DNA of 64,000 nucleotides from Mangrovicella endophytica (GTDB lineage: Bacteria; Pseudomonadota; Alphaproteobacteria; Rhizobiales; Rhizobiaceae). Position numbers and translations under genes: made by a program. The DNA lies in the NCBI RefSeq assembly GCF_002893625.1, contig NZ_PKMZ01000002.1, positions 124,001 to 188,000 on the forward strand. The letters run 5' to 3'. Below are positions 16,978 through 26,073 of this stretch, one piece after another. Under the pieces are notes generated by a model that worked only from the letters and a program-made list of their open reading frames with translations, ran no database searches and had not been told where the DNA came from. The first letter of the stretch is position 1, and each line of letters opens with the position of its first letter.

Positions 16978-17762
16978 GCCGGGCCGCCTCGCTGCTGAGC
17001 GCCGCGCTTCTCGCCGGCCTCGTTCTCGTGCCTGCCGCGGCCTTCGCGCAGGAGACCTCGGCCGCCAACGCTCTCGCCTCGCTGATCCCGGCCGGCGACG
17101 CCGCGGCATCCGGCCGCATCGTCCAGCTCTTCGGCATCGTCACGGTCCTGTCGATCGCGCCGGGCCTTCTGGTGATGGTGACCTCGTTCACCCGTATCGT
17201 CATCGCGCTGTCGATCCTGCGAACCGGCATCGGCCTGCAGACGACGCCGGCGAACCTCATCCTGATCTCGCTGTCGCTGTTCATGACCTTCTTCGTCATG
17301 GCGCCGACCTTCGACAAGGCCTGGAACAACGGGCTGAAGCCGATGCTGAACAACGAGATCACCGAGCAGGAAGCCTTCACCCGCATCTCTGATCCGTTCC
17401 GCGATTTCATGCTGAGCCAGGTGCGCTCGCAGGACCTCGCACTGTTCGGCGACATCGCGGAGGCGACGAGCCGCACCCGTGTCGAGACGATCGAGCAGGG
17501 CGCCGGCGAGGGGCCATCGGTCGAGCTCCGGGTGCTGATCCCGGCCTTCATGATCTCCGAACTTCGGCGCGGCTTCGAGATCGGCTTCCTGATCGTTCTG
17601 CCCTTCCTCGTCATCGACATGATCGTCGCGACGCTGACCATGTCCATGGGCATGATGATGCTGCCGCCGACCATCATCTCGCTGCCCTTCAAGATCCTGT
17701 TCTTCATCCTGATCGATGGATGGAACATGCTTGTAGGCTCACTGGTCAGATCGTTCTTCTGA
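16974..17762 (+). CDS. fliP: Flagellar export gate protein FliP
   Basis: A 262-residue protein with a cleavable signal peptide (cut near FAQ, residue 24). Conserved FliP blocks include FTRIVIALSILRTGIGLQTT (about 74-93), SLSLFMTFFVMAP, LIPAFMISELRRGFEIGFLI and MGMMMLPPTIISLPFKILFF. It forms the core export channel with FliQ and FliR, which are encoded about 17 kb downstream. It is followed by a strong terminator. Confidence 0.97.
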   Translation: MSRAASLLSAALLAGLVLVPAAAFAQETSAANALASLIPAGDAAASGRIVQLFGIVTVLSIAPGLLVMVTSFTRIVIALSILRTGIGLQTTPANLILISLSLFMTFFVMAPTFDKAWNNGLKPMLNNEITEQEAFTRISDPFRDFMLSQVRSQDLALFGDIAEATSRTRVETIEQGAGEGPSVELRVLIPAFMISELRRGFEIGFLIVLPFLVIDMIVATLTMSMGMMMLPPTIISLPFKILFFILIDGWNMLVGSLVRSFF

Positions 17763-18087
17763 CGGGCCCTCGGGCCCTCCCCAGCTGCCGCAACGGCAAG
17801 CATCGAAAGCCCTCCGGCCCCCAATGCCGAAGGGCTTTTTGCGTTATGCAACAACGCGCTAGGCGATGGGGGCGGATAGGCACCGAGGCGGATGGAACTC
17901 TTGCCGGCCTCGCCACGTTTTTATCGGCTTTTACTCGGCGTTAAAGCGTCCCCTGTAGATTCGAGACATGGCGGATTGGCCAGATCGCGTTTGATGCGAC
18001 GGCCAAAGGCATGATGCCGAACCGCCATGCCGGCAAGACCCGGAATGTCCCCCAAAGGTTTCAACCAGTTTTCGGGACAGTTCTCCT
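17763..18087 (+). other. Gene-free region between fliP and flagellin: terminator plus flagellin promoter/leader
   Basis: 325 bases without a supported gene. The first part holds the fliP terminator; the remainder must carry the flagellin promoter and untranslated leader. The stretch 17910-17960 is locally AT-richer. I could not assign a sigma factor consensus. A leader of this kind is the expected target of FlbT-type control in alphaproteobacteria, which is inference here. Confidence 0.5.
17807..17840 (+). terminator. Rho-independent terminator after fliP
   Basis: AAGCCCT (17807-17813) pairs with AGGGCTT (17831-17837), with a second GGC/GCC pairing inside, and is followed by TTTTT. It separates the basal-body operon from the flagellin gene. 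Confidence 0.85.
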
Positions 18088-20553
18088 ATGACTAGCGTTC
18101 TCTACAACGGCGCGGCGACGACCGCTCTCCGCGTTCTCCAGAACACCAACAGCAACCTGGACAAGGTCCAGAACCACATCTCCACTGGCCTGAAGATCGG
18201 CGAAGCCAAGGACAACGCCGCCTACTGGTCGATCTCCACGACGCTGAAGTCGGACAACAAGTCCCTCTCCACCGTCAAGGACGCGCTCGGCCTCGGCGCC
18301 GCCACCGTCGACGTCGCCTACAAGGGCCTCAACGAGTCGCTGAAGGCGCTCAACGAGATCAAGTCGAAGCTGACCTCGGCCACCCAGGCCGGTGTTGATC
18401 GCGCCGCTGTCCAGGCCGACATCGACGCCTACCAGAACCAGCTGACCTCGATCGCCAACGCCTCGGTCTTCTCCGGCGAGAACTGGCTTTCGATCGACTC
18501 CGACATCTCCGGTACGTCGAAGCAGGTCGTCGCTTCCTACTCCCGCAACGCTGACAACACGGTTGAGATCGGCACGATCAATATCGACCTGTCGAGCACG
18601 GCGCTCTTCGACGCCGGCGGCACGGGCAAGGGCATCCTCAACAGCCAGTCTGCGCTGATCTCGGGCGGCACCTACCTGACCGTTGGCGGCAACAACGCCG
18701 CGTCGGTCCCGACGACCACCGCGCTTGCTTTCGGCGCGCAGACGGGCGGCGCTGCGGTTTCGAACGGTTCGGCCCGCGTCGTTTCCCTCGGCACGCTCGA
18801 CATTTCCGACATCAGCGGTGGCGACACGATCAACTTCAACCTGACTGTGGGCGGTGTCTCCGGTGCGGTGAAGCTCGCGACGGACGGCCTGAACGAATCG
18901 AACTTCGTCTCGCGACTGAACCAGGCCATCGTCGACTCCATCGGCGCCAGCAAGGCCATCGCTGCGGTTGATCCCGCGACCAAGGAAGTGACGATCTCGA
19001 CCGTCGCCACCGGCACGTCGGCGGCCATCACGGTCGGCGCCGTCACGGGCAATGACGGCGACGGCAACCTGACGGCGCTCGGCGGCCTCTTCGGCGCCGG
19101 CTCCTACCCGCTGCCGACCGTCGGAACCGGCGCTGCGGCCGTCTACACCGGCGGTGCACGTGGCACCTCGGGTGCCGGCGATACGCTGGCGATGACGATC
19201 CAGTATGGCTCGCGCGTCGTCAACGTCTCGCAGGCAATCACGGGCGCGGTGACGAACGACGCTACGTTCATCAGCGAGCTGCAGACGACGATCGACACGG
19301 CTATGGCCGGCGCCGGTTATACTGCTGGCGACATCATCGTCGGCGTTACCACTGGCGGTAACGTCACGCTGACGACGAAGAACCAGGGTGCGGAGCAGGC
19401 CATCGGCGTGACGAACGTCGTTCCTGGCGGCATCGCTGCCACGCTCGGCTTCACCAACTCCACGGCTGTGTCGTATGGCTCCTCTGCCGCCGCGACCATG
19501 ACCGTCGGCACCTTCGACAACACGGACCTCGCGTCCGGCGACAAGATCAAGTTCAACCTGAACGTCAACGGTACGGTTTCGACCATCACCGTCGACACCG
19601 CGGGCCTCGTAGGCACGGCTGCTTCGGCCGCCGCCGACAAGACCCTGTTCGCGGCCAAGGTTCAGGGCGCTCTTGATGCGGTCTTCACCGGTGCGAACCG
19701 CGTGAACTTCGATATCGCCGCTGGCGGTGCGATGACCCTGACCACGGTCAAGGAAGGTTCCACTGCTCAGCTCGCGATCTCCGGCGTTCGTGCCGAGGAT
19801 GGTGATGGCACGACCACCCACACCGCGGGCCTGACGGTCGGCGCAACGACTGGCGGCGCGGCGGGCTCGCCCGGCACGGTTGCCACGATCACCGGCACCG
19901 GTGCGTTCTCCGGCACGCAGACCTTCGGCGCCAAGGACAAGGTGACCTTCAAGCTGACGCTGGACAGCACGGAGCATACCGTGACTGTCGATAAGGCAGC
20001 GGTTGTCGCTGCTGGCTTCTCCAGCGGCACGATCAGCTCGGCCAGTGACTACGCCACGGTGCTGAACTCGGTCTTCGCGGCCAACAGCATCGCAGCCACG
20101 GCGTCCGATGACGGCGCGGGTCACCTCGTGCTCGAAAAGGCGTCTAACTCCGGTGCCGGCACGATCGCCGTCAGCGGCGTGAGCTCGAACGTCGGTGCCG
20201 ACACGATTTCGGTCGCTGAGATCGACATCAACTCGGACGGCTTCAAGGCCCTCACCGATAGCCAGAAGACCGACGTCCTCAAGGCCTACATCTCGGTCGT
20301 CAACGACGCGATCTCCAAGGTGACCGCGGCGGCTGCTGCGCTCGGTTCGGTGTCCAGCCGTATCGACCTGCAGAAGGACTTCGTGACCACCCTGATCGAC
20401 ACCATCGACGCGGGTGTCTCGGGTCTCGTCGACGCCGACATGAACGAAGAGTCGACCCGCCTCCAGGCCCTGCAGGTTCAGCAGCAGCTCGGCGTCCAGG
20501 CTCTCTCGATCGCCAACCAGTCGGCTCAGAACGTCCTGTCGCTCTTCCGCTAA
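18088..20553 (+). CDS. Giant flagellin (821 residues) with modular central region
   Basis: The filament protein. The N-terminal D0/D1 region has MTSVLYNGAATTALRVLQNT and KVQNHISTGLKIGEAKDNAA. The C-terminal D0 region ends QQQLGVQALSIANQSAQNVL then SLFR. Both are typical of rhizobial flagellins. At 821 residues it is about twice the usual 300-400. The extra length is a central region (about 230-710) that seems to hold four diverged copies of a roughly 100-residue beta-rich, flagellin-IN-like module. No cysteine was noticed, as expected for a filament protein. It is the only flagellin in the window, where many rhizobia carry several in tandem. Strong terminators stand before and after it, so it is a single-gene transcript. 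FlaF and FlbT, encoded at 33859-34660, probably control its level. Confidence 0.95.
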   Translation: MTSVLYNGAATTALRVLQNTNSNLDKVQNHISTGLKIGEAKDNAAYWSISTTLKSDNKSLSTVKDALGLGAATVDVAYKGLNESLKALNEIKSKLTSATQAGVDRAAVQADIDAYQNQLTSIANASVFSGENWLSIDSDISGTSKQVVASYSRNADNTVEIGTINIDLSSTALFDAGGTGKGILNSQSALISGGTYLTVGGNNAASVPTTTALAFGAQTGGAAVSNGSARVVSLGTLDISDISGGDTINFNLTVGGVSGAVKLATDGLNESNFVSRLNQAIVDSIGASKAIAAVDPATKEVTISTVATGTSAAITVGAVTGNDGDGNLTALGGLFGAGSYPLPTVGTGAAAVYTGGARGTSGAGDTLAMTIQYGSRVVNVSQAITGAVTNDATFISELQTTIDTAMAGAGYTAGDIIVGVTTGGNVTLTTKNQGAEQAIGVTNVVPGGIAATLGFTNSTAVSYGSSAAATMTVGTFDNTDLASGDKIKFNLNVNGTVSTITVDTAGLVGTAASAAADKTLFAAKVQGALDAVFTGANRVNFDIAAGGAMTLTTVKEGSTAQLAISGVRAEDGDGTTTHTAGLTVGATTGGAAGSPGTVATITGTGAFSGTQTFGAKDKVTFKLTLDSTEHTVTVDKAAVVAAGFSSGTISSASDYATVLNSVFAANSIAATASDDGAGHLVLEKASNSGAGTIAVSGVSSNVGADTISVAEIDINSDGFKALTDSQKTDVLKAYISVVNDAISKVTAAAAALGSVSSRIDLQKDFVTTLIDTIDAGVSGLVDADMNEESTRLQALQVQQQLGVQALSIANQSAQNVLSLFR
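18784..20210 (+). repeat. Four diverged coding repeats in flagellin
   Basis: Protein-level repeats at about residues 233-336, 356-466, 471-590 and 597-708. Each has a GDxIxFxLxV-type opening strand, a DxAxL-type turn, a helix around a short xFxxxxxxAxxxx segment, a strand pair of the form GxxLTLTT with variants, and a closing AIxVSGV-type strand followed by a glycine/aspartate-rich turn. Copies 1, 3 and 4 are clearest; copy 2 is more diverged. The repeats were recognised by eye and their borders are approximate. Confidence 0.65.
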
Positions 20554-20625
20554 GCGGAACGAAACTGACGGTAAACGCGGACACTGCGCTCCACCTGCAG
20601 GGTCTGCACGAACCGACCGAAACAG

Positions 20626-20661
20626 CACCTCCCGGCGCATCGCCGGGAGGTGTTGTCGTTT
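20626..20661 (+). terminator. Rho-independent terminator after flagellin
   Basis: A perfect 12-bp stem, CACCTCCCGGCG (20626-20637) with CGCCGGGAGGTG (20641-20652), with a 3-base loop and a T-rich tail (TTGTCGTTT). Confidence 0.9.
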
Positions 20662-20826
20662 AACAAGGACACTGCGGCGAGGCGCCGCATGCCGATACTT
20701 CCGGAAGGTTCCATCTGCAGCGGCCATTAGCGGCTGTTTTGCCCAGCACCCGCCACCCCCGCACAAGCTTGCCCCGCAATAGTCCGGCCACACGGCAGCA
20801 GCAGCACATGCGGCAAGGGGAGCTTG

Positions 20827-22605
20827 ATGGCGATCGTCGGGCGCGAGCAGGCACAGCAGATCTGGTCGAATTTGAGCGCCCTCGGGCCGCGCAAGCTCGG
20901 CGCATTGGGAATTATCGGCGCGCTGGTGATCGCGATCGTGGGCATTGGCGCCTACTATCTCAGCCAGCCCGACCAGGAGGTTCTGTACTCCGGCCTCGAG
21001 CGCAACGACGTCGCGCAGATGAGCGCCGTCCTCAGCGAGAACGGCATCCCCTTCGAGGTCAGCGCCAAAGGTGATTCGATCACCACCGCCTTCTCGCAGA
21101 CGGGCAATGCCCGCATGCTGCTGGCCCAGAACGGGCTGCCGCGATCCGACAAGGCCGGCTACGAGCTGTTCGACCAGCTCGGCTCCATCGGCCTCACCTC
21201 CTTCATGCAGGAGGTCACCAAGGTCCGCGCGCTGGAGGGCGAAATCGCCCGCACCATCCAGAGCCTGAAGGATGTGCGCGCCGCGCGCGTCCACATCGTC
21301 CTGCCGGAGGAGGGCTCCTTCCGCCGCGAGCGGCAGAAGCCCTCGGCGAGCGTCGTCATCCGTACCGACAATGCGGACGGGTTCAGTTCGGCGCAGGCGA
21401 TCCGCCAGCTCGTCGCGGCCGCCATCCCGGACATGACTGCGGACGAGGTCACCATCCTCAACTCCGACGGCACGCTGCTTGCCTCCGGCGAGGATTCGCT
21501 CTCGGCCGCGCCGACCAAGCTCTTCGGCATCGAGAAGATCGTTTCGGGCAGCGTCGAGGATTCGATCCGCCGCACGCTCGCGCCTTATCTCGGCGTCGGG
21601 AACTTCCAGGCGAGCGTCGCCGCCCGCGTCAACACCGACCAGAAGAAGATCGACGAGCGGATCTTCGATCCGGACGGCCGCGTCGAGCGCTCGACCCGCA
21701 CCGTGCGTGAGAACGCCAAGTCCGCCAACTCGTCGGAGAATCAGCCGGCGACGGTCGACCAGAACATTCCGGAAGAGCAGACCCAGGGCGCCGGCACGGG
21801 CAAGAACTCAAACGAGGAGACCGACCGGCGCGAGGAGCTCACCAACTACGAGATCAACGAGAAGACCGTCTCGACCACGAGCAACGGCTACTCGGTCGAG
21901 CACCTCAGCATCGCCGTGGTCGTCGACCGCAACCGCCTGAAGGAAAGCGTCGGCAAGGACGCGACCGACGAGCAGGTGAACCAGGCCCTCGACGGCATCA
22001 AGCAGCTCGTCACCTCGGCTTCCGGTTACCAGGAGAAGCGCGGCGACCAGATCACCGTGACCGCCGTCGACTTCGTGGCGAATGGCGATCTCGAGCCGGT
22101 GCCTGCGACGAGCTTCGGCGAGATGTTCATGCGCCAGTCCGGAACCCTCATCAACGCGCTGACGGCGCTGGCGGTGGCGGTGCTCCTGATCTGGTTCGGC
22201 CTGAAGCCTGCCATCCGTGCCATCGCGGCGCCGGCTGCGGACGCTTCGCTCGCCGACAGCCCGCTGGAGCTGCAGAACGCCGGCATGTCTGACCTCGGCA
22301 GCCTTGGTTCGATCGGTGACGACAGCAGCAGCGGCTTCGGCGATCCGGCCATGACCAACGACCTGGCGGCCAACCTCCTCGCCGGCATCGACTTTGGCGA
22401 CGGCAATGGCATGGGTGGCATGGGCGGCATGGGAGCCATGGGTGGCGCCGACGGCGGCGAGGGCATGGACCCGATGCTCCTCGAAGACCTCACCCGCAGC
22501 CAGCGCAACTCGCCTCAGTCGCGGCTCGAAAAGCTCATCGACTTCGATGAAGCCCAGGCCGCCTCGATCCTCAAGCAGTGGATTCACCAGAAGGAAGCGG
22601 CATGA
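20827..22605 (+). CDS. fliF: Flagellar MS-ring protein FliF
   Basis: 592 residues from the ATG at 20827, which has AAGGGGAG at 20815-20822; a TTG one codon earlier is less likely. The first membrane helix is LGIIGALVIAIVGIGAYYLS (about 25-44). The YscJ-like ring domains have PDQEVLYSGLERNDVAQMSA and LPEEGSFRRERQKPSASVVI. The second membrane helix is LINALTALAVAVLLIWFGL (about 442-460). The cytoplasmic end (RLEKLIDFDEAQAASILKQW) binds FliG. An odd glycine/methionine-rich patch sits in the tail at about 525-545. It heads the operon fliF-fliH-motB-motC-fliK and overlaps fliH by 4 bases. Confidence 0.96.
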   Translation: MAIVGREQAQQIWSNLSALGPRKLGALGIIGALVIAIVGIGAYYLSQPDQEVLYSGLERNDVAQMSAVLSENGIPFEVSAKGDSITTAFSQTGNARMLLAQNGLPRSDKAGYELFDQLGSIGLTSFMQEVTKVRALEGEIARTIQSLKDVRAARVHIVLPEEGSFRRERQKPSASVVIRTDNADGFSSAQAIRQLVAAAIPDMTADEVTILNSDGTLLASGEDSLSAAPTKLFGIEKIVSGSVEDSIRRTLAPYLGVGNFQASVAARVNTDQKKIDERIFDPDGRVERSTRTVRENAKSANSSENQPATVDQNIPEEQTQGAGTGKNSNEETDRREELTNYEINEKTVSTTSNGYSVEHLSIAVVVDRNRLKESVGKDATDEQVNQALDGIKQLVTSASGYQEKRGDQITVTAVDFVANGDLEPVPATSFGEMFMRQSGTLINALTALAVAVLLIWFGLKPAIRAIAAPAADASLADSPLELQNAGMSDLGSLGSIGDDSSSGFGDPAMTNDLAANLLAGIDFGDGNGMGGMGGMGAMGGADGGEGMDPMLLEDLTRSQRNSPQSRLEKLIDFDEAQAASILKQWIHQKEAA

Positions 22606-23435
22606 GCGCGACGCCTCTCGCCCAGTACCTCTCGGAGTTCGACGAGCGCCACGCGGCCAAGGCGGCCTTCGAGCCGGCTCGTTCTGCGACCCGCACCCGC
22701 CAGCCGGTCTTCGAGCATCTCTCGCTCGTCTCGGATCGTGACGCGGAGAGCAACGACTTCACCGGCTTCGGCAGCTTCGGTGCCGGTGATGACGACGAGG
22801 ATGCTACGCCGGGCGGTTTCGACCCGGACGCCTTCCTCGCCAATCTGGGCACCGACGGTGACGATGAGGCGGAGGGCGGCTCGTTCGGCTTTCAGCTTCC
22901 GGCCCCCGACCTCGACATCGAGAGCGTTCGCGAGAAGGCTTTCCAGGAAGGTCGCGACTGGCAGCGCCGGGAAATGGAGGCCGAGTTCCAGGCGACGCTA
23001 GCCGAGGAGCGCAGCAAGGCGGCCGCCGCGCTTGCCGAGGCCGTCGATGCGGCCCGCCGCGAGTGGTCGTCTGCCGAGGGCGCGCGCCTGGCCGAGCGCT
23101 TCGGCGAAGGCCTGGTGGCGCTCGAGAAGAGCATCCGCGGCTCGATCTCGGATGTCCTGCGGCCGCTCGCCACTGGCGCCCGCCAGCAGCAGACGGTCGG
23201 CCAGCTCGTCGATGCCGTGCGTACGATGACGCTCGACGGCCAGGCCTTCCGCATCGTCGCCTCCGGCCCGACCGACATGCTCGCCGACTTCGCCGACCGG
23301 CTCGGCGAGAAGCGCGAGCTCGTGACCTTCGAACCGCAGGAACAGGACGGCGAGATCCGCATCGCGGCGGACAAGACCGTGATCGAAACCCGCCTTTCGG
23401 CATGGCGCCGGGCGGTTGAGGAGGCATTGTCGTGA
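22602..23435 (+). CDS. fliH: FliH-like export ATPase regulator
   Basis: A 277-residue soluble protein. The acidic, low-complexity N-terminal half (about 1-105) is followed by a long coiled coil (about 108-170, FQEGRDWQRREMEAEFQATL). A C-terminal domain ends EIRIAADKTVIETRLSAWRR, which matches the FliH/V-ATPase E-subunit-like end. FliH binds FliI and docks it at FliN. Position directly after fliF supports this, as the sequence of FliH is poorly conserved. The start is the ATG at 22602, overlapping the fliF stop; longer starts run into fliF. Confidence 0.8.
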   Translation: MSATPLAQYLSEFDERHAAKAAFEPARSATRTRQPVFEHLSLVSDRDAESNDFTGFGSFGAGDDDEDATPGGFDPDAFLANLGTDGDDEAEGGSFGFQLPAPDLDIESVREKAFQEGRDWQRREMEAEFQATLAEERSKAAAALAEAVDAARREWSSAEGARLAERFGEGLVALEKSIRGSISDVLRPLATGARQQQTVGQLVDAVRTMTLDGQAFRIVASGPTDMLADFADRLGEKRELVTFEPQEQDGEIRIAADKTVIETRLSAWRRAVEEALS

Positions 23436-24625
23436 GCTCGCCCAACGATCATCGCGGCGAGATCATCATCGTCAAGCGCAGGGGCGGCGAAGAGGAGGGG
23501 CATCACGGCGGCGTCTGGAAGATCGCTTTCGCCGATTTCATGACCGCCATGATGGCGTTCTTCCTGGTGATGTGGCTGACCAATTCGTCGGACGACGCCA
23601 CCAAGAAGCAGATCGCGCAGTACTTCAACCCGATCAAGCTGAACGACTCGACGCCTTCGGCCCGCGGGCTCAACGACGGCAATGCCGGCGCGCAGCTGCC
23701 GATCCCGCAGCGCGATGCCGGCGTGAAGGAAGCGCCGGGCGAGCCGGGCGGCAAGCCTGTCGCCGGCGACAAGAAGGGCGGGGAGGATAAGGCCGTCTTC
23801 CGCGATCCCTATGCCGTTCTCGCCGAGATCGCGGCCGAAGGCGGCCCCGGCACGGGCAAGAACCAGCTCGATGCGGGCGGGCCGAATGGTACGGGCTTGC
23901 CGGGTCTTAATGGCGGCGAAGCCTATCGCGATCCGTTCGATCCGTCGTCCTGGCAGCTGTCGCCGAATGCCGTCGCTTCCGACGGCAAGAACACCAACCC
24001 GCCGCCGGCGGAATTCCCGACGACGGTGACGCTCGCGCCGCCGGGCCAGCCGAACCAAGCCGAGGCGGATGCCGCCAAGGCCGGCGCGGATGCAGCCGCA
24101 AAGCCCGGCGCCACGGCGCCGGCCGATGCATCCAAGGTCGCTTCCGCGGCCGCTGCGGATGCGGATGCGCCGAAGACCGAAGGCGAGAAGATCGAACAGG
24201 AGATCAAGGCTCTTGGCCAAGGTGTGGCCTCGCAGGCCGAGGTCACCGAAGGCAAGGGGGGCATCACCATCTCGCTGTCGGACAATGTCATCAGCGGCAT
24301 GTTCGAGGTCGGCTCGTCACGCCCCACGGCCGCGACGATCGCCATGATGGAGAAGATCGCCAAGATCCTGTCGGAGCGGAAAGGCTCGCTCGTCATCCGC
24401 GGCCATACCGATGCGCGTCCCTATCGCGGCGAGGAGTACGACAACTGGCAGCTTTCGACCGCCCGTGCACACATGGCCTACTACATGCTGGTGCGCGGCG
24501 GGCTCGACCAGAACCGTGTCAGCGCCATCGAAGGCGTCGCCGATCGCGACCCCCGCGACGCGAAGGATCCGAATGCGGCGGTCAACCGCCGCATCGAGAT
24601 CCTCCTGACCGAGCCGAAGGCATGA
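23432..24625 (+). CDS. motB: Flagellar stator protein MotB
   Basis: A 397-residue protein starting with GTG at 23432, overlapping fliH by 4 bases. The single membrane helix begins VWKIAFADFMTAMMAFFLVM and contains the proton-carrying aspartate D35. A plug segment follows (KKQIAQYFNPI). A long alanine/proline-rich linker (about 75-265) leads to an OmpA-type peptidoglycan-binding domain (about 275-395, LVIRGHTDARPYRGEEYDNW and NAAVNRRIEI). The linker is much longer than in enteric MotB, as in other rhizobia, where MotC interacts with MotB. It anchors the stator to the cell wall. Confidence 0.96.
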   Translation: MSSPNDHRGEIIIVKRRGGEEEGHHGGVWKIAFADFMTAMMAFFLVMWLTNSSDDATKKQIAQYFNPIKLNDSTPSARGLNDGNAGAQLPIPQRDAGVKEAPGEPGGKPVAGDKKGGEDKAVFRDPYAVLAEIAAEGGPGTGKNQLDAGGPNGTGLPGLNGGEAYRDPFDPSSWQLSPNAVASDGKNTNPPPAEFPTTVTLAPPGQPNQAEADAAKAGADAAAKPGATAPADASKVASAAAADADAPKTEGEKIEQEIKALGQGVASQAEVTEGKGGITISLSDNVISGMFEVGSSRPTAATIAMMEKIAKILSERKGSLVIRGHTDARPYRGEEYDNWQLSTARAHMAYYMLVRGGLDQNRVSAIEGVADRDPRDAKDPNAAVNRRIEILLTEPKA

Positions 24626-26073
24626 GGTCGCATCGAGCGGCGCTGGCCGCCGCGAGCGCCATAGCGCTCCTTATCGGCGCATCGCTGCACGGCACGGCGC
24701 TGGCGCAGGACAGCGAAGCAACGGCCGAGGGCAGCGAACCACCGGCTGCTCCCGCGCCGACGCCGGCTGCGGCCACGCCGGCGATGCAGCCGATGCCGGG
24801 CGATACGATGAGCGACATGCCGGCCTCGCTGCGGGACGAGCCGGATGAGGGCGCGGCGAACCCCGCTGCCTCCGCCGAGCAGGTGCCGCCTCAGCCGGTG
24901 CCGGCCGCGCCGGCAGAGGCGGAGGCTGCAACGCCGGCGCATACCACCGCCGGCGATGCCGGGCCGTGGAAGCTGACGCGCCCGCCGATGCCGTTCGAGA
25001 TCATCCGCTCGCTGCAGTTCCTGCAGGATCAGGTGGCGCGCGGCAACGGTGACGCCATCAGGGTGCAGGCTGCCCTCCTGCGCCGGTTCGGTCCGGTCTT
25101 CCTGGCGACCGATCCCGAGCTTTGGGCGGATCCGCGCAACATGCGGGCTGCGGCTCTCTTCGTTTTCAGTGGCGGCCCGCCGTCGGTGCTGGAGGGTATC
25201 CTTGCGAGCTCCTCGAAGTTCATCGCCGACCGGACGCTGATGGAGGGTGCGCTCGCCTATGTGCAGAACCGTCTTGGTGAGGCGAAGCAGAAGCTGAGTT
25301 CGCTCGACTTCCGCCCGATGGAGCCGGGGATCGCCGCGCATATCAACCTCGTGCTCGGACAGATCAACCAGCTCGACAATCCCAAGAGCGCGATTGCCTA
25401 TCTCGACGAGGCTCGTCTGCTGGCGCCGGGCGGTCTCATTGAGGAAGCGGCGCTCCGGCTGGAGGTGATGCTGGTCGAGGCGCAGGGTGACAAGGCGAAG
25501 TCGAACCGTCTGGCGCGCCAGTATTTCGACCGGTTCGGCGAATCCGCCTATGCCGGCAATTTCCGGGCGCGGTTCGCGGCCGTCTATGCCGAGCGCAAGA
25601 CCCCGAAGGCCTCCACGACGATGGCGGAGATCGACGACGCGACGGCTCGGCTGCCGATGCCGGACCGGCTGTCGCTGTATCTCGCGGTCGGACGGCGGGC
25701 GCTGGTCTTCGGCAACATGTCGCTTGCCGGCGATGCTTCGTCCGCAGCATTGGCCCTCGATGCCGCCAAGCCGGCCGATCGTCAGCGGGCGATCCTGTAC
25801 TCGATCGCCTCGTCGCTGCCCTCGCGCAGCATCGGCGAGGCCACGGCGACGCTGAACTCGATCGATCCGAACCTCCTGCTCCAGCCGGATCAGGAGCTTC
25901 TGAAGGCGGCCTATTCGGCCCTCGAGGAACTGAAAAAGCCTGCGCTCGCGCAGTCCGACATCTCGCCGGCAACGCCGGAACCGCAGTCAACCGACGTCAC
26001 TGGACCGGTCGTTGCCCGTGCGCAGCGCCTCCTGGACGCGGTATCGAATGATTTGAAAGTGCAGGGACCATGA
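24622..26073 (+). CDS. motC: Periplasmic motor protein MotC
   Basis: A 483-residue exported protein. The signal peptide ends about residue 29 (GTALAQ). An alanine/proline-rich segment (about 30-112) is followed by a mostly helical region with KLTRPPMPFEIIRSLQFLQD (about 114-133), RALVFGNMSLAGDASSAALA and repeated helix pairs. In S. meliloti, MotC is a periplasmic protein essential for rotation that binds the periplasmic part of MotB and needs MotE as chaperone; both partners are encoded in this window. It overlaps motB and fliK by 4 bases each. Confidence 0.9.
   Translation: MRSHRAALAAASAIALLIGASLHGTALAQDSEATAEGSEPPAAPAPTPAAATPAMQPMPGDTMSDMPASLRDEPDEGAANPAASAEQVPPQPVPAAPAEAEAATPAHTTAGDAGPWKLTRPPMPFEIIRSLQFLQDQVARGNGDAIRVQAALLRRFGPVFLATDPELWADPRNMRAAALFVFSGGPPSVLEGILASSSKFIADRTLMEGALAYVQNRLGEAKQKLSSLDFRPMEPGIAAHINLVLGQINQLDNPKSAIAYLDEARLLAPGGLIEEAALRLEVMLVEAQGDKAKSNRLARQYFDRFGESAYAGNFRARFAAVYAERKTPKASTTMAEIDDATARLPMPDRLSLYLAVGRRALVFGNMSLAGDASSAALALDAAKPADRQRAILYSIASSLPSRSIGEATATLNSIDPNLLLQPDQELLKAAYSALEELKKPALAQSDISPATPEPQSTDVTGPVVARAQRLLDAVSNDLKVQGP

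Noticed and set aside
18061-21294. A 1077-codon open frame on the minus strand across flagellin and the fliF start
   Set aside because: It is the shadow of the GC-rich third positions of flagellin, runs through two terminators and has low-complexity charged sequence without any domain.
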